A DNA stretch of 64,000 bases from Flavobacterium coralii (GTDB lineage: Bacteria; Bacteroidota; Bacteroidia; Flavobacteriales; Flavobacteriaceae): contig NZ_JAHDIU010000008.1 in the NCBI RefSeq assembly GCF_019891545.1, forward strand, positions 62,001-126,000. The letters run 5' to 3'. Numbering within the stretch: the first letter of the stretch is position 1; the number at the start of each line of letters is the position of its first letter. The notes under the pieces are model-generated. The model was not told the DNA's origin. It saw nothing but the letters and a program-made list of their open reading frames with translations, and searched no databases. The position numbers were made by a program, and so were the translations under genes. Below are positions 26,167 through 35,300 of the stretch, piece by piece.

Positions 26167-27453
26167 TTATGGCAGGGTAACTTTAATTTGTTTTATCCTT
26201 CTCTTATCAACTGATTCGACGGTAAAGATATTGTCATTAAAATTAATTTTCTGCCCTTTTTTAGGAAAATTACCTGATATTTCGAGTATAAAACCGGCAA
26301 GTGTTTCCGCCTCACCTTTTGATGCTTCAAAATCTTCCTCCTCCACGTCGGTAATCCTGTAAAAGTCTTTGAGCCCTATTTTACCGTCAAACAAAAAGTT
26401 TTTATCATCTATCTGAGAATAAATAATATCCTCATCATCAAATTCATCACTTATATCACCAACAATTTCCTCAAGAATATCTTCCAGCGAAATAAGCCCT
26501 GAAGTACCGCCATATTCATCTACCACAATTGCAAGGTGGTTTTTCATTCCCTGAAACTCTTTTAAAAGGTTGTCCAGCTTCTTGTTTTCGGGTACAAAAA
26601 AAGGTTCACGCAGCAATGTCTGCCACTCAAACTCCTGCTTATCTATATATGGTATCAGGTCTTTTATGAACAGCACCCCTTCTATATGGTCAATATTTTC
26701 GCGGTAAACCGGTATTCTTGAAAACCCGCTTTCTACAATTTTCGGAAAAATTTCTGCAAACCCTTCTTCTATATCAAGCGCAAAAATGTCTATACGCGGA
26801 CTCATTACCTGCCGTACATCAGTATTACCAAAGGTTACAATACCTTCTAGTATCTTCTGTTCTTCGGCTGTTGCATCGGCATAATCCGTCAGTTCAAGTG
26901 CCTGGGATAGCTGATCTACCGATATACCTGTACGCTGCACATTAAATTTTTTATACAGCGCAAGTGTTACCTCCCGCATGGGTATGCTGAAAGGTGAAAG
27001 CAGCTTATTTAAATAAAAAAGCATGTAAGACACCCTCATTGCAAAAGCACCGCTGTTACGGGTGGCATAAACTTTAGGCACCACCTCACCAAAAAGAAGC
27101 ACAAAAAAGGTTATAACAGCCACCTGAACTATAAAGCGAAGAGAAGGCAGGTATATGCCATCAAACAAAGGGCCTGTTATCCTGAAGAATAAAATAATGA
27201 TAGCTATATTGATAAAGGTGTTTGCTATAACTATGGTTGCCAACAGCTTTTTGGGTTTCTCTAAAAGCCTTACAATCAATTTCCCTTTTTTAGGGCTCTT
27301 TTGGGCAATGCCCTTTATATCTTCGGGGGTTAAGGCAAAAAAAGCTACTTCGGTTCCGGATATTACAGCAGAAAAGAACAGCAGGATAAGAATACCTGCG
27401 CAGCCAAACAATAGGCTGTAATCAAACAATATACTCGAGGGGTCGGGGTCCAA
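26167..27453 (-). CDS. gldE: Gliding motility-associated protein GldE (CNNM/CBS/CorC)
   Basis: The 428-residue protein has an N-terminal CNNM transmembrane domain (DUF21) with about four helices (15-40, 70-95, 105-135, 140-160). Two CBS domains (about 215-330) follow, including Val-Met-Ser-Pro-Arg and Val-Asp-Glu-Tyr-Gly-Gly-Thr-Ser-Gly-Leu. The C-terminal CorC/HlyC domain (about 345-428) ends with the Lys-Arg-Arg-Ile-Lys-Gln motif. The family includes magnesium/cobalt transport-related proteins. In Flavobacterium GldE works with GldD. It is preceded by ssb with a 23-base gap. Confidence 0.92.
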   Translation of the reverse strand: MDPDPSSILFDYSLLFGCAGILILLFFSAVISGTEVAFFALTPEDIKGIAQKSPKKGKLIVRLLEKPKKLLATIVIANTFINIAIIILFFRITGPLFDGIYLPSLRFIVQVAVITFFVLLFGEVVPKVYATRNSGAFAMRVSYMLFYLNKLLSPFSIPMREVTLALYKKFNVQRTGISVDQLSQALELTDYADATAEEQKILEGIVTFGNTDVRQVMSPRIDIFALDIEEGFAEIFPKIVESGFSRIPVYRENIDHIEGVLFIKDLIPYIDKQEFEWQTLLREPFFVPENKKLDNLLKEFQGMKNHLAIVVDEYGGTSGLISLEDILEEIVGDISDEFDDEDIIYSQIDDKNFLFDGKIGLKDFYRITDVEEEDFEASKGEAETLAGFILEISGNFPKKGQKINFNDNIFTVESVDKRRIKQIKVTLP

Positions 27454-27476
27454 AATTATGAGTATTGATTAAACAA

Positions 27477-27953
27477 TTAAAACGGGAGGTCATCGTCAGG
27501 ATCGGGCACGTTCATATTATAATCATGTGCCGGCCTTGCAGGCTCGTTAACAGATGGCTGCTGTTGCTGCTGCCTGTTGCTGTTGCCTGTATTATTGTTA
27601 TTGCCTTCCATTTCTTTTTTAGTGGTTAAAAATGTAAACTCAGTCACCTGAATTTCTGTAGTATATTTTGTAGTACCGTCATCTCCCTGCCACTGGCGCG
27701 ATTTAATGCGGCCTTCCACATAAATCTTATCGCCTTTGCTAAGGTATTTTTCGCAAATTTCGGCAGCTTTATTACGCACAACTATATTATGCCATTCGGT
27801 ACTGGTAATGCGCTCATTGGTTTGTTTGTTGATATACACCTCATTAGTGGCCAACGGAAAGCGCCCTATGCAGTTACCACCATCAAAATAGTGCATCTTT
27901 ACATCGTCTCCTAAATGCCCTATAAGCATTACTTTGTTAAGCGTTCCGTTCAT
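27477..27953 (-). CDS. ssb: Single-stranded DNA-binding protein
   Basis: The 158-residue SSB has an OB fold over about 110 residues (Asn-Lys-Val-Met-Leu-Ile-Gly-His-Leu-Gly, Trp-His-Asn-Ile-Val, Tyr-Val-Glu-Gly-Arg). A Gln/Asn-rich linker follows, with the acidic tip Asp-Asp-Asp-Leu-Pro-Phe that recruits DNA-metabolism partners. It lies in the operon after mutY and before gldE. Confidence 0.95.
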   Translation of the reverse strand: MNGTLNKVMLIGHLGDDVKMHYFDGGNCIGRFPLATNEVYINKQTNERITSTEWHNIVVRNKAAEICEKYLSKGDKIYVEGRIKSRQWQGDDGTTKYTTEIQVTEFTFLTTKKEMEGNNNNTGNSNRQQQQQPSVNEPARPAHDYNMNVPDPDDDLPF

Positions 27954-27995
27954 AGCAACTGTTTAGCGTTTAACCAAAAATAATAAAATTTAGCA

Positions 27996-29033
27996 TCAAT
28001 CCCAATGCTTCTCTATAAAATTATGGATAACCACAGGCACAGGCAGCAGCTTTATTTCTTCGCGGCTCAGGGCTTCATCTATGGCGACAGAAATATCTGC
28101 CTGCCAAAAGCGTATATGCAGGTGCTGGTGCGAGAGTTTATGCACAATAGTATCCTGCAAAAGTTGAACAGATGCGACAGTAAATTCAGCAAAGAACTTA
28201 TTTTCAATAAGCGGCATTATCTCTTCGGGCTGTACATCATTTTGGGTTTCCAGTAAAGGAAATTCATAAAGGTTATGCCATATACCCTTTGCTGAACGTT
28301 TGTTAACAAGGCTCCTGCCCTGCCCGTCTTTAACAATAATGTAATTAAAGTACCTGTTGGTAACTTTTGTTTTTTTGAGTTTTACAGGCAGGCTTGCCAC
28401 CCGCCCGGAATTATAAGCGACACATTCTTTACTAAGCACACAGTTGGGGCAGTCAGGGTTTTTAGGCACACACTGCAAAGCACCAAACTCCATCATGGCC
28501 TGGTTAAACTCAGATGCCTGCCCCGGCGGCAGGTGTTCGGCTGCAATGTTTTTAAAAAGCGGTTTTGCAGCAGGTGAAGATATATCGGCCTCTATGCCAA
28601 AATAGCGCGACAGCACCCGGTAAACATTGCCATCTACCACCGGCACGGGTTCTCCATAACATATAGAAGCAATAGCGGCTGCGGTATAATCGCCCACGCC
28701 TTTAAGCTTTAGCAGGCCTTCATAACTATCAGGGAACTCCCCTCCCAGTTCATTTGCTATATACTTGGCGGTTGCATGAAGGTTTCTCGCCCTGCTGTAA
28801 TAGCCAAGCCCCTGCCATAATTTAAGCACCTGCTCTTCGGGTGCGGCAGCAAGATGGTTTACGGTTGGAAATGCTTCTATGAACTTCAAAAAATAGGGCA
28901 TGCCCTGCGCCACGCGCGTTTGCTGCAACATAATTTCTGACAGCCACACCGGGTAAGGTTGGGGTGTTTTGCGCCAGGGCAAATCGCGGCGGTTTTGTAA
29001 ATACCAATTTATCAGCAGCTTAGAAAAACTCAT
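27996..29033 (-). CDS. mutY: A/G-specific adenine glycosylase MutY
   Basis: The 345-residue protein has Met-Leu-Gln-Gln-Thr-Arg-Val, the helix-hairpin-helix Leu-Lys-Gly-Val-Gly-Asp-Tyr-Thr-Ala, and the catalytic Asp in Val-Val-Asp-Gly-Asn-Val. The iron-sulphur ligand set is Cys-x6-Cys-x2-Cys-x5-Cys (about residues 191-207), and the C-terminal NUDIX-like domain recognises 8-oxoG. It removes A mispaired with 8-oxoG. It is first in the mutY-ssb-gldE-gldD set, 42 bases before ssb, and divergent from the HU gene. Confidence 0.95.
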   Translation of the reverse strand: MSFSKLLINWYLQNRRDLPWRKTPQPYPVWLSEIMLQQTRVAQGMPYFLKFIEAFPTVNHLAAAPEEQVLKLWQGLGYYSRARNLHATAKYIANELGGEFPDSYEGLLKLKGVGDYTAAAIASICYGEPVPVVDGNVYRVLSRYFGIEADISSPAAKPLFKNIAAEHLPPGQASEFNQAMMEFGALQCVPKNPDCPNCVLSKECVAYNSGRVASLPVKLKKTKVTNRYFNYIIVKDGQGRSLVNKRSAKGIWHNLYEFPLLETQNDVQPEEIMPLIENKFFAEFTVASVQLLQDTIVHKLSHQHLHIRFWQADISVAIDEALSREEIKLLPVPVVIHNFIEKHWD

Positions 29034-29092
29034 AGTAAAGGAGAGGTTAGCAAAATTAAAACTTTATGTTATTAAATTTTAATGTATTAACC

Positions 29093-29124
29093 TTGAAATA
29101 TTGTTTTTTTAATTCATATATTTG
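29093..29124 (+). promoter_or_regulatory. Promoter of the HU-family gene (TTG-N21-TATATTTG)
   Basis: TTG lies at 29093-29095 and TATATTTG at 29117-29124, 21 bases apart, in full agreement with the Bacteroidota consensus. The ATG is 45 bases downstream of the -7 element. Confidence 0.7.
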
Positions 29125-29168
29125 CACACTCGAAAAAAATACATACAAACATAAATTTTAGAAAGAAA

Positions 29169-29459
29169 ATGACGAAAGCAGACATCGTAGCAAAAATCTC
29201 TGAAAAACTTGGGCTTGAAAAAGGAGATGTGCAAGCAACAGTAGAGTCTTTTATGGAGGAAGTAAAAAACTCTTTGGAAACCGGCGATAATGTTTATCTG
29301 AGAGGGTTTGGAAGCTTTATTATCAAAACACGTGCTGAAAAAACCGGAAGGAATATATCCAAAAACACTACAATAAAAATACCTGCACACAACATACCTG
29401 CATTTAAACCTGCCAAAGTGTTTGTTGACGGTGTTAAAACGAATACTGAAGTAAAGTAA
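29169..29459 (+). CDS. HU/IHF-family DNA-binding protein
   Basis: The 96-residue protein has the HU fold: helices Lys-Ala-Asp-Ile-Val-Ala-Lys-Ile-Ser and Val-Glu-Ser-Phe-Met-Glu-Glu-Val, then Leu-Arg-Gly-Phe-Gly-Ser-Phe and a basic arm around Arg-Asn-Ile-Ser-Lys-Asn-Thr-x-Ile-Lys-Ile-Pro-Ala. The segment Pro-Ala-x-Lys-Val-Phe-type end fits the family. A nucleoid protein that bends DNA. It is followed 37 bases later by a very short basic ORF before one terminator, so both are likely on one transcript. Confidence 0.93.
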   Translation: MTKADIVAKISEKLGLEKGDVQATVESFMEEVKNSLETGDNVYLRGFGSFIIKTRAEKTGRNISKNTTIKIPAHNIPAFKPAKVFVDGVKTNTEVK

Positions 29460-29496
29460 CAAAACTTAATTTATTAATCCAAAACCCTTAGACATT

Positions 29497-29589
29497 ATGC
29501 CAAGTGGGAAAAAAAGAAAAAGACATAAAGTAGCTACGCACAAACGTAAAAAAAGGGCGAGAGCTAACCGTCACAAAAAGAAAAAGTAG
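29497..29589 (+). CDS. 30-residue Lys/Arg-rich protein, possible ribosomal protein bL38
   Basis: The ATG at 29497 opens 30 codons ending in TAG at 29587. The product starts Met-Pro-Ser-Gly-Lys-Lys-Arg-Lys-Arg-His-Lys-Val-Ala-Thr-His and ends in a Lys run; 19 of 30 residues are Lys, Arg or His. Such a composition is typical of tiny ribosomal proteins. I recall that the F. johnsoniae ribosome structure contains a small extra 50S protein called bL38; identity with it is from memory and not checked. It is co-oriented with and 37 bases downstream of the HU gene. The terminator stem begins within its last codons. Confidence 0.7.
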   Translation: MPSGKKRKRHKVATHKRKKRARANRHKKKK

Positions 29590-29612
29590 TTTAATACTAC
29601 TTTTTCTTTTTT
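29581..29612 (+). terminator. Terminator overlapping the small basic ORF stop
   Basis: A 10-bp stem AAAAAGTAGT / ACTACTTTTT with loop TTAAT is followed by CTTTTTT. The left arm contains the last codons and the TAG stop of the 30-codon ORF. Confidence 0.82.
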
Positions 29613-29633
29613 AAAACGTTCATTGACAAAAAA

Positions 29634-29666
29634 GATTTCAGAGTTAAGAATTCAGATTTAAGATTT
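29634..29666. repeat. Short dispersed intergenic repeat, copy 1
   Basis: GATTTCAGAGTTAAGAATTC plus the following bases to 29666 is nearly the same as the segment at 51210-51237. It is itself made of degenerate GATTTCAG/GAATTCAG units. It lies in the 247-base gap before the RNase G gene. No gene was found in that gap. Confidence 0.6.
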
Positions 29667-29836
29667 ACACACTGTAAGCTGTAAACTGTAAACTTAAAAC
29701 TGATATCTCCGGGTACTAAACTACCTGTAATAAAATGTTTAATCCATCTGCCAACCCTGTTGCGCGTTATGAGTTTCGAGTACAAGGTTTTCCCGAAACA
29801 TGAAGCTCTAAACCCGTAACAACAAAGCAGATAAAA

Positions 29837-31396
29837 ATGTACAGCGTGAATAAAGAACTGATTATTCGGTCTGGTTCTGAAGCAGTAGATTTTGCCTTGT
29901 TAAAAGATGGAAAACTAATTGAATTGCATAAAGAACAGGAAGACAAGAACAAGTTTTCTGTAGGCGATATTTTTATAGCCAAGATACGGAAGCCTGTTGC
30001 CGGCCTTAATGCCGCTTTTGTTAACGTGGGGTTCGAAAAAGATGCTTTTTTGCATTACCACGACCTGGGGCCTAACCTGCCCTCTTTAATAAAATTCATA
30101 AAACTTGTAAGCGCAGGTAAATTAAAAGATTATTCCCTGAAAAATTTTCCGTTCGAGAAAGAGATTAACAAAGATGGTGTTATAACAGATGTGTTAAGCG
30201 CCAACCAGTCAATCCTCGTTCAGGTGGTAAAAGAGCCGATATCCACAAAAGGGCCGCGCATAAGCTCAGAGCTTTCGCTGGCAGGCCGCTATGTGGTGCT
30301 TGTGCCTTTTTCTGACCGTATCTCGATTTCGCAGAAAATAGAATCTAAGGAAGAAAAAGACCGCCTTAAGCGTCTTGTGCAAAGCATAAGGCCAAAAGGA
30401 TTTGGTGTTATTGTAAGAACAGTAGCCGAGGGCAAAAAAGTTGCCGAGCTGGATAAAGACCTCCAGAACCTTATGGAGAAATGGACAGCCATGTGCAAGC
30501 GTATGCCTTCTGCACACCATCCGAGCAAAGTGCTGGGCGAGGTAAACAGGGTTTCCTCTATACTTCGCGATGTGTTTAACGACACTTTTACCGGCATTTA
30601 TGTAGATGATGAAGACCTGTTTTACCAAACAAAGGACTATCTGCAGGAGATAGCCCCTAACAAAGCCAACATCGTTAAGCTTTACCAAAACCGTGAGCTG
30701 CCGCTTTTTGAAAAATATAATATAGAACGGCAGATTAAAACCTCTTTCGGGAAAACGGTTTCCATGAGCAAGGGCGCCTACCTTATTATAGAGCATACCG
30801 AGGCACTACACGTTATAGACGTGAACAGCGGTAACCGCTCTAACAAGGCGCAAAGCCAGGAAGACACCGCCCTTGAAGTAAACATGATTGCCGCTGCCGA
30901 AATTGCAAGGCAGTTAAGGCTGAGGGACATGGGTGGTATTATTGTTGTCGATTTTATTGATATGAGCAATCCGGACAACAGGAAAAAACTTTATGATTTC
31001 CTGAAACAGGAAATGAGCGACGATAAGGCAAAACACAAGATCCTGCCTCCGAGTAAATTTGGGCTCATCCAAATTACCCGACAAAGAGTACGGCCAGAAG
31101 TAAACATCAAGACACGCGAAGAAGACCCTAACAAGCCTACCGGCGAGATAGAAGCTCCTATTCTTGTGATTGACAGGATAACAGCCGACCTTGAAAGAAT
31201 TATAAAGAACCGCAAAAAAATAGTGCTTAACGCACATCCTTTTGTGGCCGCATACCTTACCAAAGGTTTCCCGTCCATTCGCTCTAAATGGTTTTTTGAG
31301 CATAAAAAATGGATAAAAATTATACCGCGTGACGCTTACACGTATTTAGAATACCGCTTTTTTGACAGCAAAGGCAAACCCATTGTAACAGAATAG
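29837..31396 (+). CDS. rng: Ribonuclease E/G family protein, RNase G type
   Basis: The 519-residue protein has an S1 domain at about 35-125, Gly-Pro-Arg-Ile-Ser-Ser-Glu-Leu-Ser, the nuclease core with Ile-Asp-Val-Asn-Ser-Gly and Gly-Gly-Ile-Ile-Val-Val-Asp-Phe-Ile-Asp-Met carrying the metal-binding Asp residues, and a C-terminal domain. It lacks the long disordered scaffold of RNase E and so fits RNase G. It matures or degrades RNA with 5' monophosphates. In E. coli the Zn-link Cys pair (CPxC) follows the core. Here the equivalent region has no clear Cys pair, so oligomerisation may differ. Confidence 0.9.
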   Translation: MYSVNKELIIRSGSEAVDFALLKDGKLIELHKEQEDKNKFSVGDIFIAKIRKPVAGLNAAFVNVGFEKDAFLHYHDLGPNLPSLIKFIKLVSAGKLKDYSLKNFPFEKEINKDGVITDVLSANQSILVQVVKEPISTKGPRISSELSLAGRYVVLVPFSDRISISQKIESKEEKDRLKRLVQSIRPKGFGVIVRTVAEGKKVAELDKDLQNLMEKWTAMCKRMPSAHHPSKVLGEVNRVSSILRDVFNDTFTGIYVDDEDLFYQTKDYLQEIAPNKANIVKLYQNRELPLFEKYNIERQIKTSFGKTVSMSKGAYLIIEHTEALHVIDVNSGNRSNKAQSQEDTALEVNMIAAAEIARQLRLRDMGGIIVVDFIDMSNPDNRKKLYDFLKQEMSDDKAKHKILPPSKFGLIQITRQRVRPEVNIKTREEDPNKPTGEIEAPILVIDRITADLERIIKNRKKIVLNAHPFVAAYLTKGFPSIRSKWFFEHKKWIKIIPRDAYTYLEYRFFDSKGKPIVTE

Positions 31397-31397
31397 C

Positions 31398-31436
31398 AAA
31401 AACCGCCCTTACGGAATGTATGGGCGGTTTTTTTAT
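31398..31436 (+). terminator. Rho-independent terminator after rng
   Basis: An 11-bp stem AAAAACCGCCC / GGGCGGTTTTT with a 13-base loop continues into a T-run, starting 2 bases after the stop codon. Confidence 0.88.
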
Positions 31437-31457
31437 ATATTTACCTCAAAAAAAGCC

Positions 31458-31841
31458 ATGAAAAAAGCGCTACTCTTTTTAGTCCTGACATTCTGCATGT
31501 TTTCCTGCTCTGATAATGAAGACGACGCCATGAACCCACTAAACGGCAACTGGAACATGAAATCGTATACTGCCACAGTACCTAACCCGCCTGTACTGGA
31601 AAATGGCGACATCATCTGGAAAATAAACAACGGTAACCTTACTGTTGACAATAACGTAGAAGATGAATATCCTTACATGCTACAGTCCGGCTTTTACCCT
31701 ATTGAGCAGGGAGAACAAAAGATAACTATCTCTATAGCAGGCGGCGACAGCGAATGGAATTACACGCGAAATGATAATGAATTAATACTATCCGGTAATA
31801 GCGGGCCTAACGCGCCTGTTATACGTTTTGAGAAGAGGTAA
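31458..31841 (+). CDS. Small lipoprotein, function unknown
   Basis: The ATG at 31458 gives a 127-residue protein. An upstream ATG at 31416 lies inside the rng terminator and is rejected. The lipoprotein signal peptide has the lipobox Met-Phe-Ser-Cys, followed by acidic residues (Ser-Asp-Asn-Glu-Asp-Asp). The body begins Leu-Asn-Gly-Asn-Trp-Asn-Met-Lys and ends with a strand Val-Ile-Arg-Phe-Glu-Lys-Arg, which resembles lipocalin-like small lipoproteins of Bacteroidota that start with a Gly-x-Trp motif. Function unknown. Confidence 0.7.
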   Translation: MKKALLFLVLTFCMFSCSDNEDDAMNPLNGNWNMKSYTATVPNPPVLENGDIIWKINNGNLTVDNNVEDEYPYMLQSGFYPIEQGEQKITISIAGGDSEWNYTRNDNELILSGNSGPNAPVIRFEKR

Positions 31842-31852
31842 ACAGAATGATG

Positions 31853-32149
31853 TCAGCAGGTAATATCCCTGAAAGAATATATCAGATAGAATGACGAAAC
31901 CACAATAAAAACAATTGGCAAGAGCATTAGCAAAGTATGTAACACATACAGTTTTGGTTTTACCCTAACAAGCTTTACCATAAAATAAATATTATTCACC
32001 GGTACTGCTACTACCCATGCAACCAATGCAAAACTTGCTGTACTCCAATACTGTGTTACAAGTACTATAAGTGTTAATAAAACAAGCTCAGCTATGAGGG
32101 AAGTAAAAACGGCAGCTAATAATTTGTCGTCAGCTTGTTTATCAGGCAT
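31853..32149 (-). CDS. Small three-helix membrane protein, unknown
   Basis: The 98-residue protein has about three hydrophobic helices (about 8-30, 36-57, 70-92) with short polar ends. It is convergent with the small lipoprotein gene (11 bases between stops) and divergent from ileS. No family is recognised. The absence of a plausible gene on the other strand and good hydrophobic periodicity support it as real. Confidence 0.55.
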   Translation of the reverse strand: MPDKQADDKLLAAVFTSLIAELVLLTLIVLVTQYWSTASFALVAWVVAVPVNNIYFMVKLVRVKPKLYVLHTLLMLLPIVFIVVSSFYLIYSFRDITC

Positions 32150-32323
32150 GGTATCTTACATTTATTTCATTGCATAATTACAAAATGATTCTTTACAAAC
32201 AAAACTTAAAAATTTACCCAGCCATTTTACCAAATCCTTAATTCTACTGCAATTGCGGCAAATGCTACCATTACATAAAAAAAATCGTTACTTTCGCAAA
32301 TTGATTTTTTAGAACACACTGTA

Positions 32324-35300
32324 ATGAGTAAGAAGTTTACTGAATATAAAGGACTTGACCTGCCTAATGTAGCAAACGAAGTGCTTGAATTCTGGAAAAA
32401 AGAACACGTTTTTGAGAAAAGTGTAACTACCCGCGAGGGTAAACCACAATATGTATTTTTTGAAGGCCCGCCAAGCGCCAACGGACTGCCGGGCATTCAC
32501 CATGTTATGGCACGCGCCATTAAAGATATCTTTTGCCGTTATCAAACCCAAAAGGGATATCAGGTAAAGCGTAAAGCCGGATGGGACACCCACGGACTTC
32601 CGGTAGAACTGGGAACGGAAAAAGAGCTTGGCATCACTAAAGAAGACATTGGCACCAAAATATCGGTAGAAGAGTATAATGAAGCATGTAAGCGCACCGT
32701 TATGCGCTATACTGACGTATGGAACGACCTTACCGAAAAAATGGGTTACTGGGTAGATATGAACGACCCCTATGTAACCTACAAGCCAAAATATATGGAG
32801 TCGGTTTGGTGGCTCCTGAAACAGATATACGACAAAGGCCTGCTGTACAAAGGCTACACTATACAGCCGTACTCACCAAAAGCGGGTACGGGCTTATCTT
32901 CGCATGAGGTAAACCAGCCGGGCGCTTATCGTGATGTTACCGATACTACCATAGTAGCGCAGTTTAGGAGCCCCCTAACCCCCAAAGGGGGAACAGAGGA
33001 AAACTCCATAAGTAAAGCTTTCGCGCTCACCCCTCCTTTGGAGGGGAAGGGGGAGGCTTTCTTTTTGGCATGGACCACTACCCCGTGGACACTGCCAAGC
33101 AACACGGCACTAACGGTAGGCCCTAATATTGATTATGTACTGGTAAGAACATTTAACCAATATACATTCGAGCCTATAACTGTAGTTTTGGCTAAAAACT
33201 TAGTAGGCAAGCAGTTTTCAGGCAGATATAAGGACGTTAGTCAAAATTCTATTTTTGAATTTTTGTTTGATATAGAGTCAAATTCTAATTTAGAAAATGC
33301 CTTAAGAGATGAATTAAATAATTTAACGATAGGTCTGGGACTCGGCAATTTTGAAGAATCTGAAGATGAAACAAAAGAAAGAATTGAAACTCTAAGAAAT
33401 TTTAAAGGTATCCCATATAAAATCCTTGCCGAAGCCAAAGGCAAAGACCTTGTAGGTATCCGCTATGAACAGCTATTACCATTTGTACAGCCGTACCAAA
33501 ACCCTGAAAATGCTTTCCGCGTAATTTCGGGTGACTTTGTTACTACCGAAGATGGTACCGGTATAGTGCACACTGCCCCTACTTTCGGCGCGGATGATGC
33601 CAAGGTAGCCAAAGAAGCCAAGCCGGAAGTACCGCCTATGCTCGTACTCGATGCAAACGGTAACCCTGTGCCGCTTGTTGACCTTCAGGGTAGGTTTACT
33701 CAACACCTCGAGAGCCTCGACAACCCTAACGGCAAGCCGCTAATGCTGGCAGGCAAATATGTAAAGAACGAGTATTATGATGCGGGTACAGCCCCTGATA
33801 AATCTGCCGATGTAGAGATAAGCATATACCTTAAAGAGAACAATAAAGCCTTTAAAGTAGAGAAGTATGTACACAGCTATCCGCACTCATGGCGTACGGA
33901 TGAACCTTTGCTGTACTACCCGCTTGATAGCTGGTTCATAAAAATGACCGATGTAAAAGAGCGTATGTCCGACCTGAACGATACCATCAACTGGAAGCCA
34001 AAGGCAACAGGTGAAGGGCGTTTTGGCAACTGGCTTAAAAATGCTAACGACTGGAACCTTTCGCGTTCACGCTACTGGGGTATACCGTTACCAATATGGC
34101 GCACAGAAGATAAAGCGGAAGAAATGATAATCGGCTCAGCAGAAGAACTGTATAATGAAATAGAAAAGGCGGTTTCAGCCGGGGTAATGCAGCAAAATCC
34201 GTTTAAAGGATTTGAGCCGGGCAATATGGATGAAGCTAACTATGACAAGATAGACCTCCACAAAAACGTGGTGGATAGCATCACGCTGATATCGCCTTCG
34301 GGCAAACCGATGAAGCGCGAAGCCGACCTGATAGATGTTTGGTTTGACAGTGGTGCCATGCCGTATGCACAATGGCACTATCCTTTCGAAAATAAAGAGC
34401 TTATAGACAACCACAAGGCATTCCCGGCCGACTTTATAGCAGAAGGTGTTGACCAGACACGCGGCTGGTTCTATACGCTGCATGCCATAGCTACACTTGT
34501 GTTTGATGAGGTTGCCTACAAAAATGTAGTGAGCAACGGTTTAGTGCTCGACAAGAACGGACACAAAATGAGTAAGCGCCTGGGCAATGCCGTAGATCCT
34601 TTTGAAACGCTTAAGGAATATGGCCCCGATGCCACTCGCTGGTACATGATTAGCAATGCTAACCCGTGGGATAACCTTAAGTTTGACATAGAGGGCGTGG
34701 CAGAGGTACGCCGCAAGTTCTTCGGTACGCTGTATAATACCTACTCCTTCTTTGCGTTATATGCGAATATCGACAACTTTACTTATGCAGAACCGGAAGT
34801 TCCGCTAGCAGAAAGGCCGGAGATAGACCGTTGGATACTAAGCGAGCTAAACACACTTATAAAGAATGTTGACAGCTACTATGCCGATTATGAGCCTACA
34901 AAGGCTGCACGCGCTATATCTGACTTTGTGCAGGAAAACCTGAGCAACTGGTATGTAAGGCTGTGCAGGAGGCGTTTCTGGAAAGGCGAATATGCACAGG
35001 ATAAAATAGCGGCATACCAAACGCTTTATACCTGCCTACTTAATGTTGCCAAGCTAAGTGCACCGATAGCTCCGTTTTTTATGGACAGGCTTTATAAAGA
35101 TTTAACACAGGCTTCACAGTCAGAAAGATATGACAGTGTACATTTGTCCGATTTTCCTGCATATGCTGAAAACTTTGTTGATAAATCGTTAGAAAGCAGG
35201 ATGGAGAAGGCCCAGACTATTTCATCATTGGTACTGTCCCTCCGCAAAAAGGAAATGATAAAAGTGCGCCAGCCACTGCAAAAGGTAATGATTCCGGTAC

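Noticed and set aside
29613-29836. tRNA or structured RNA before rng
   Set aside because: No T-arm (GGTTCGA) or cloverleaf can be built. The region only shows AT-rich repeats and the rng leader.
32719-33706. Possible frameshift or pseudogene in ileS at the inserted segments
   Set aside because: The frame runs through both insertions without a stop, and the motifs after them (including Lys-Met-Ser-Lys-Arg) are intact, so the gene appears functional.
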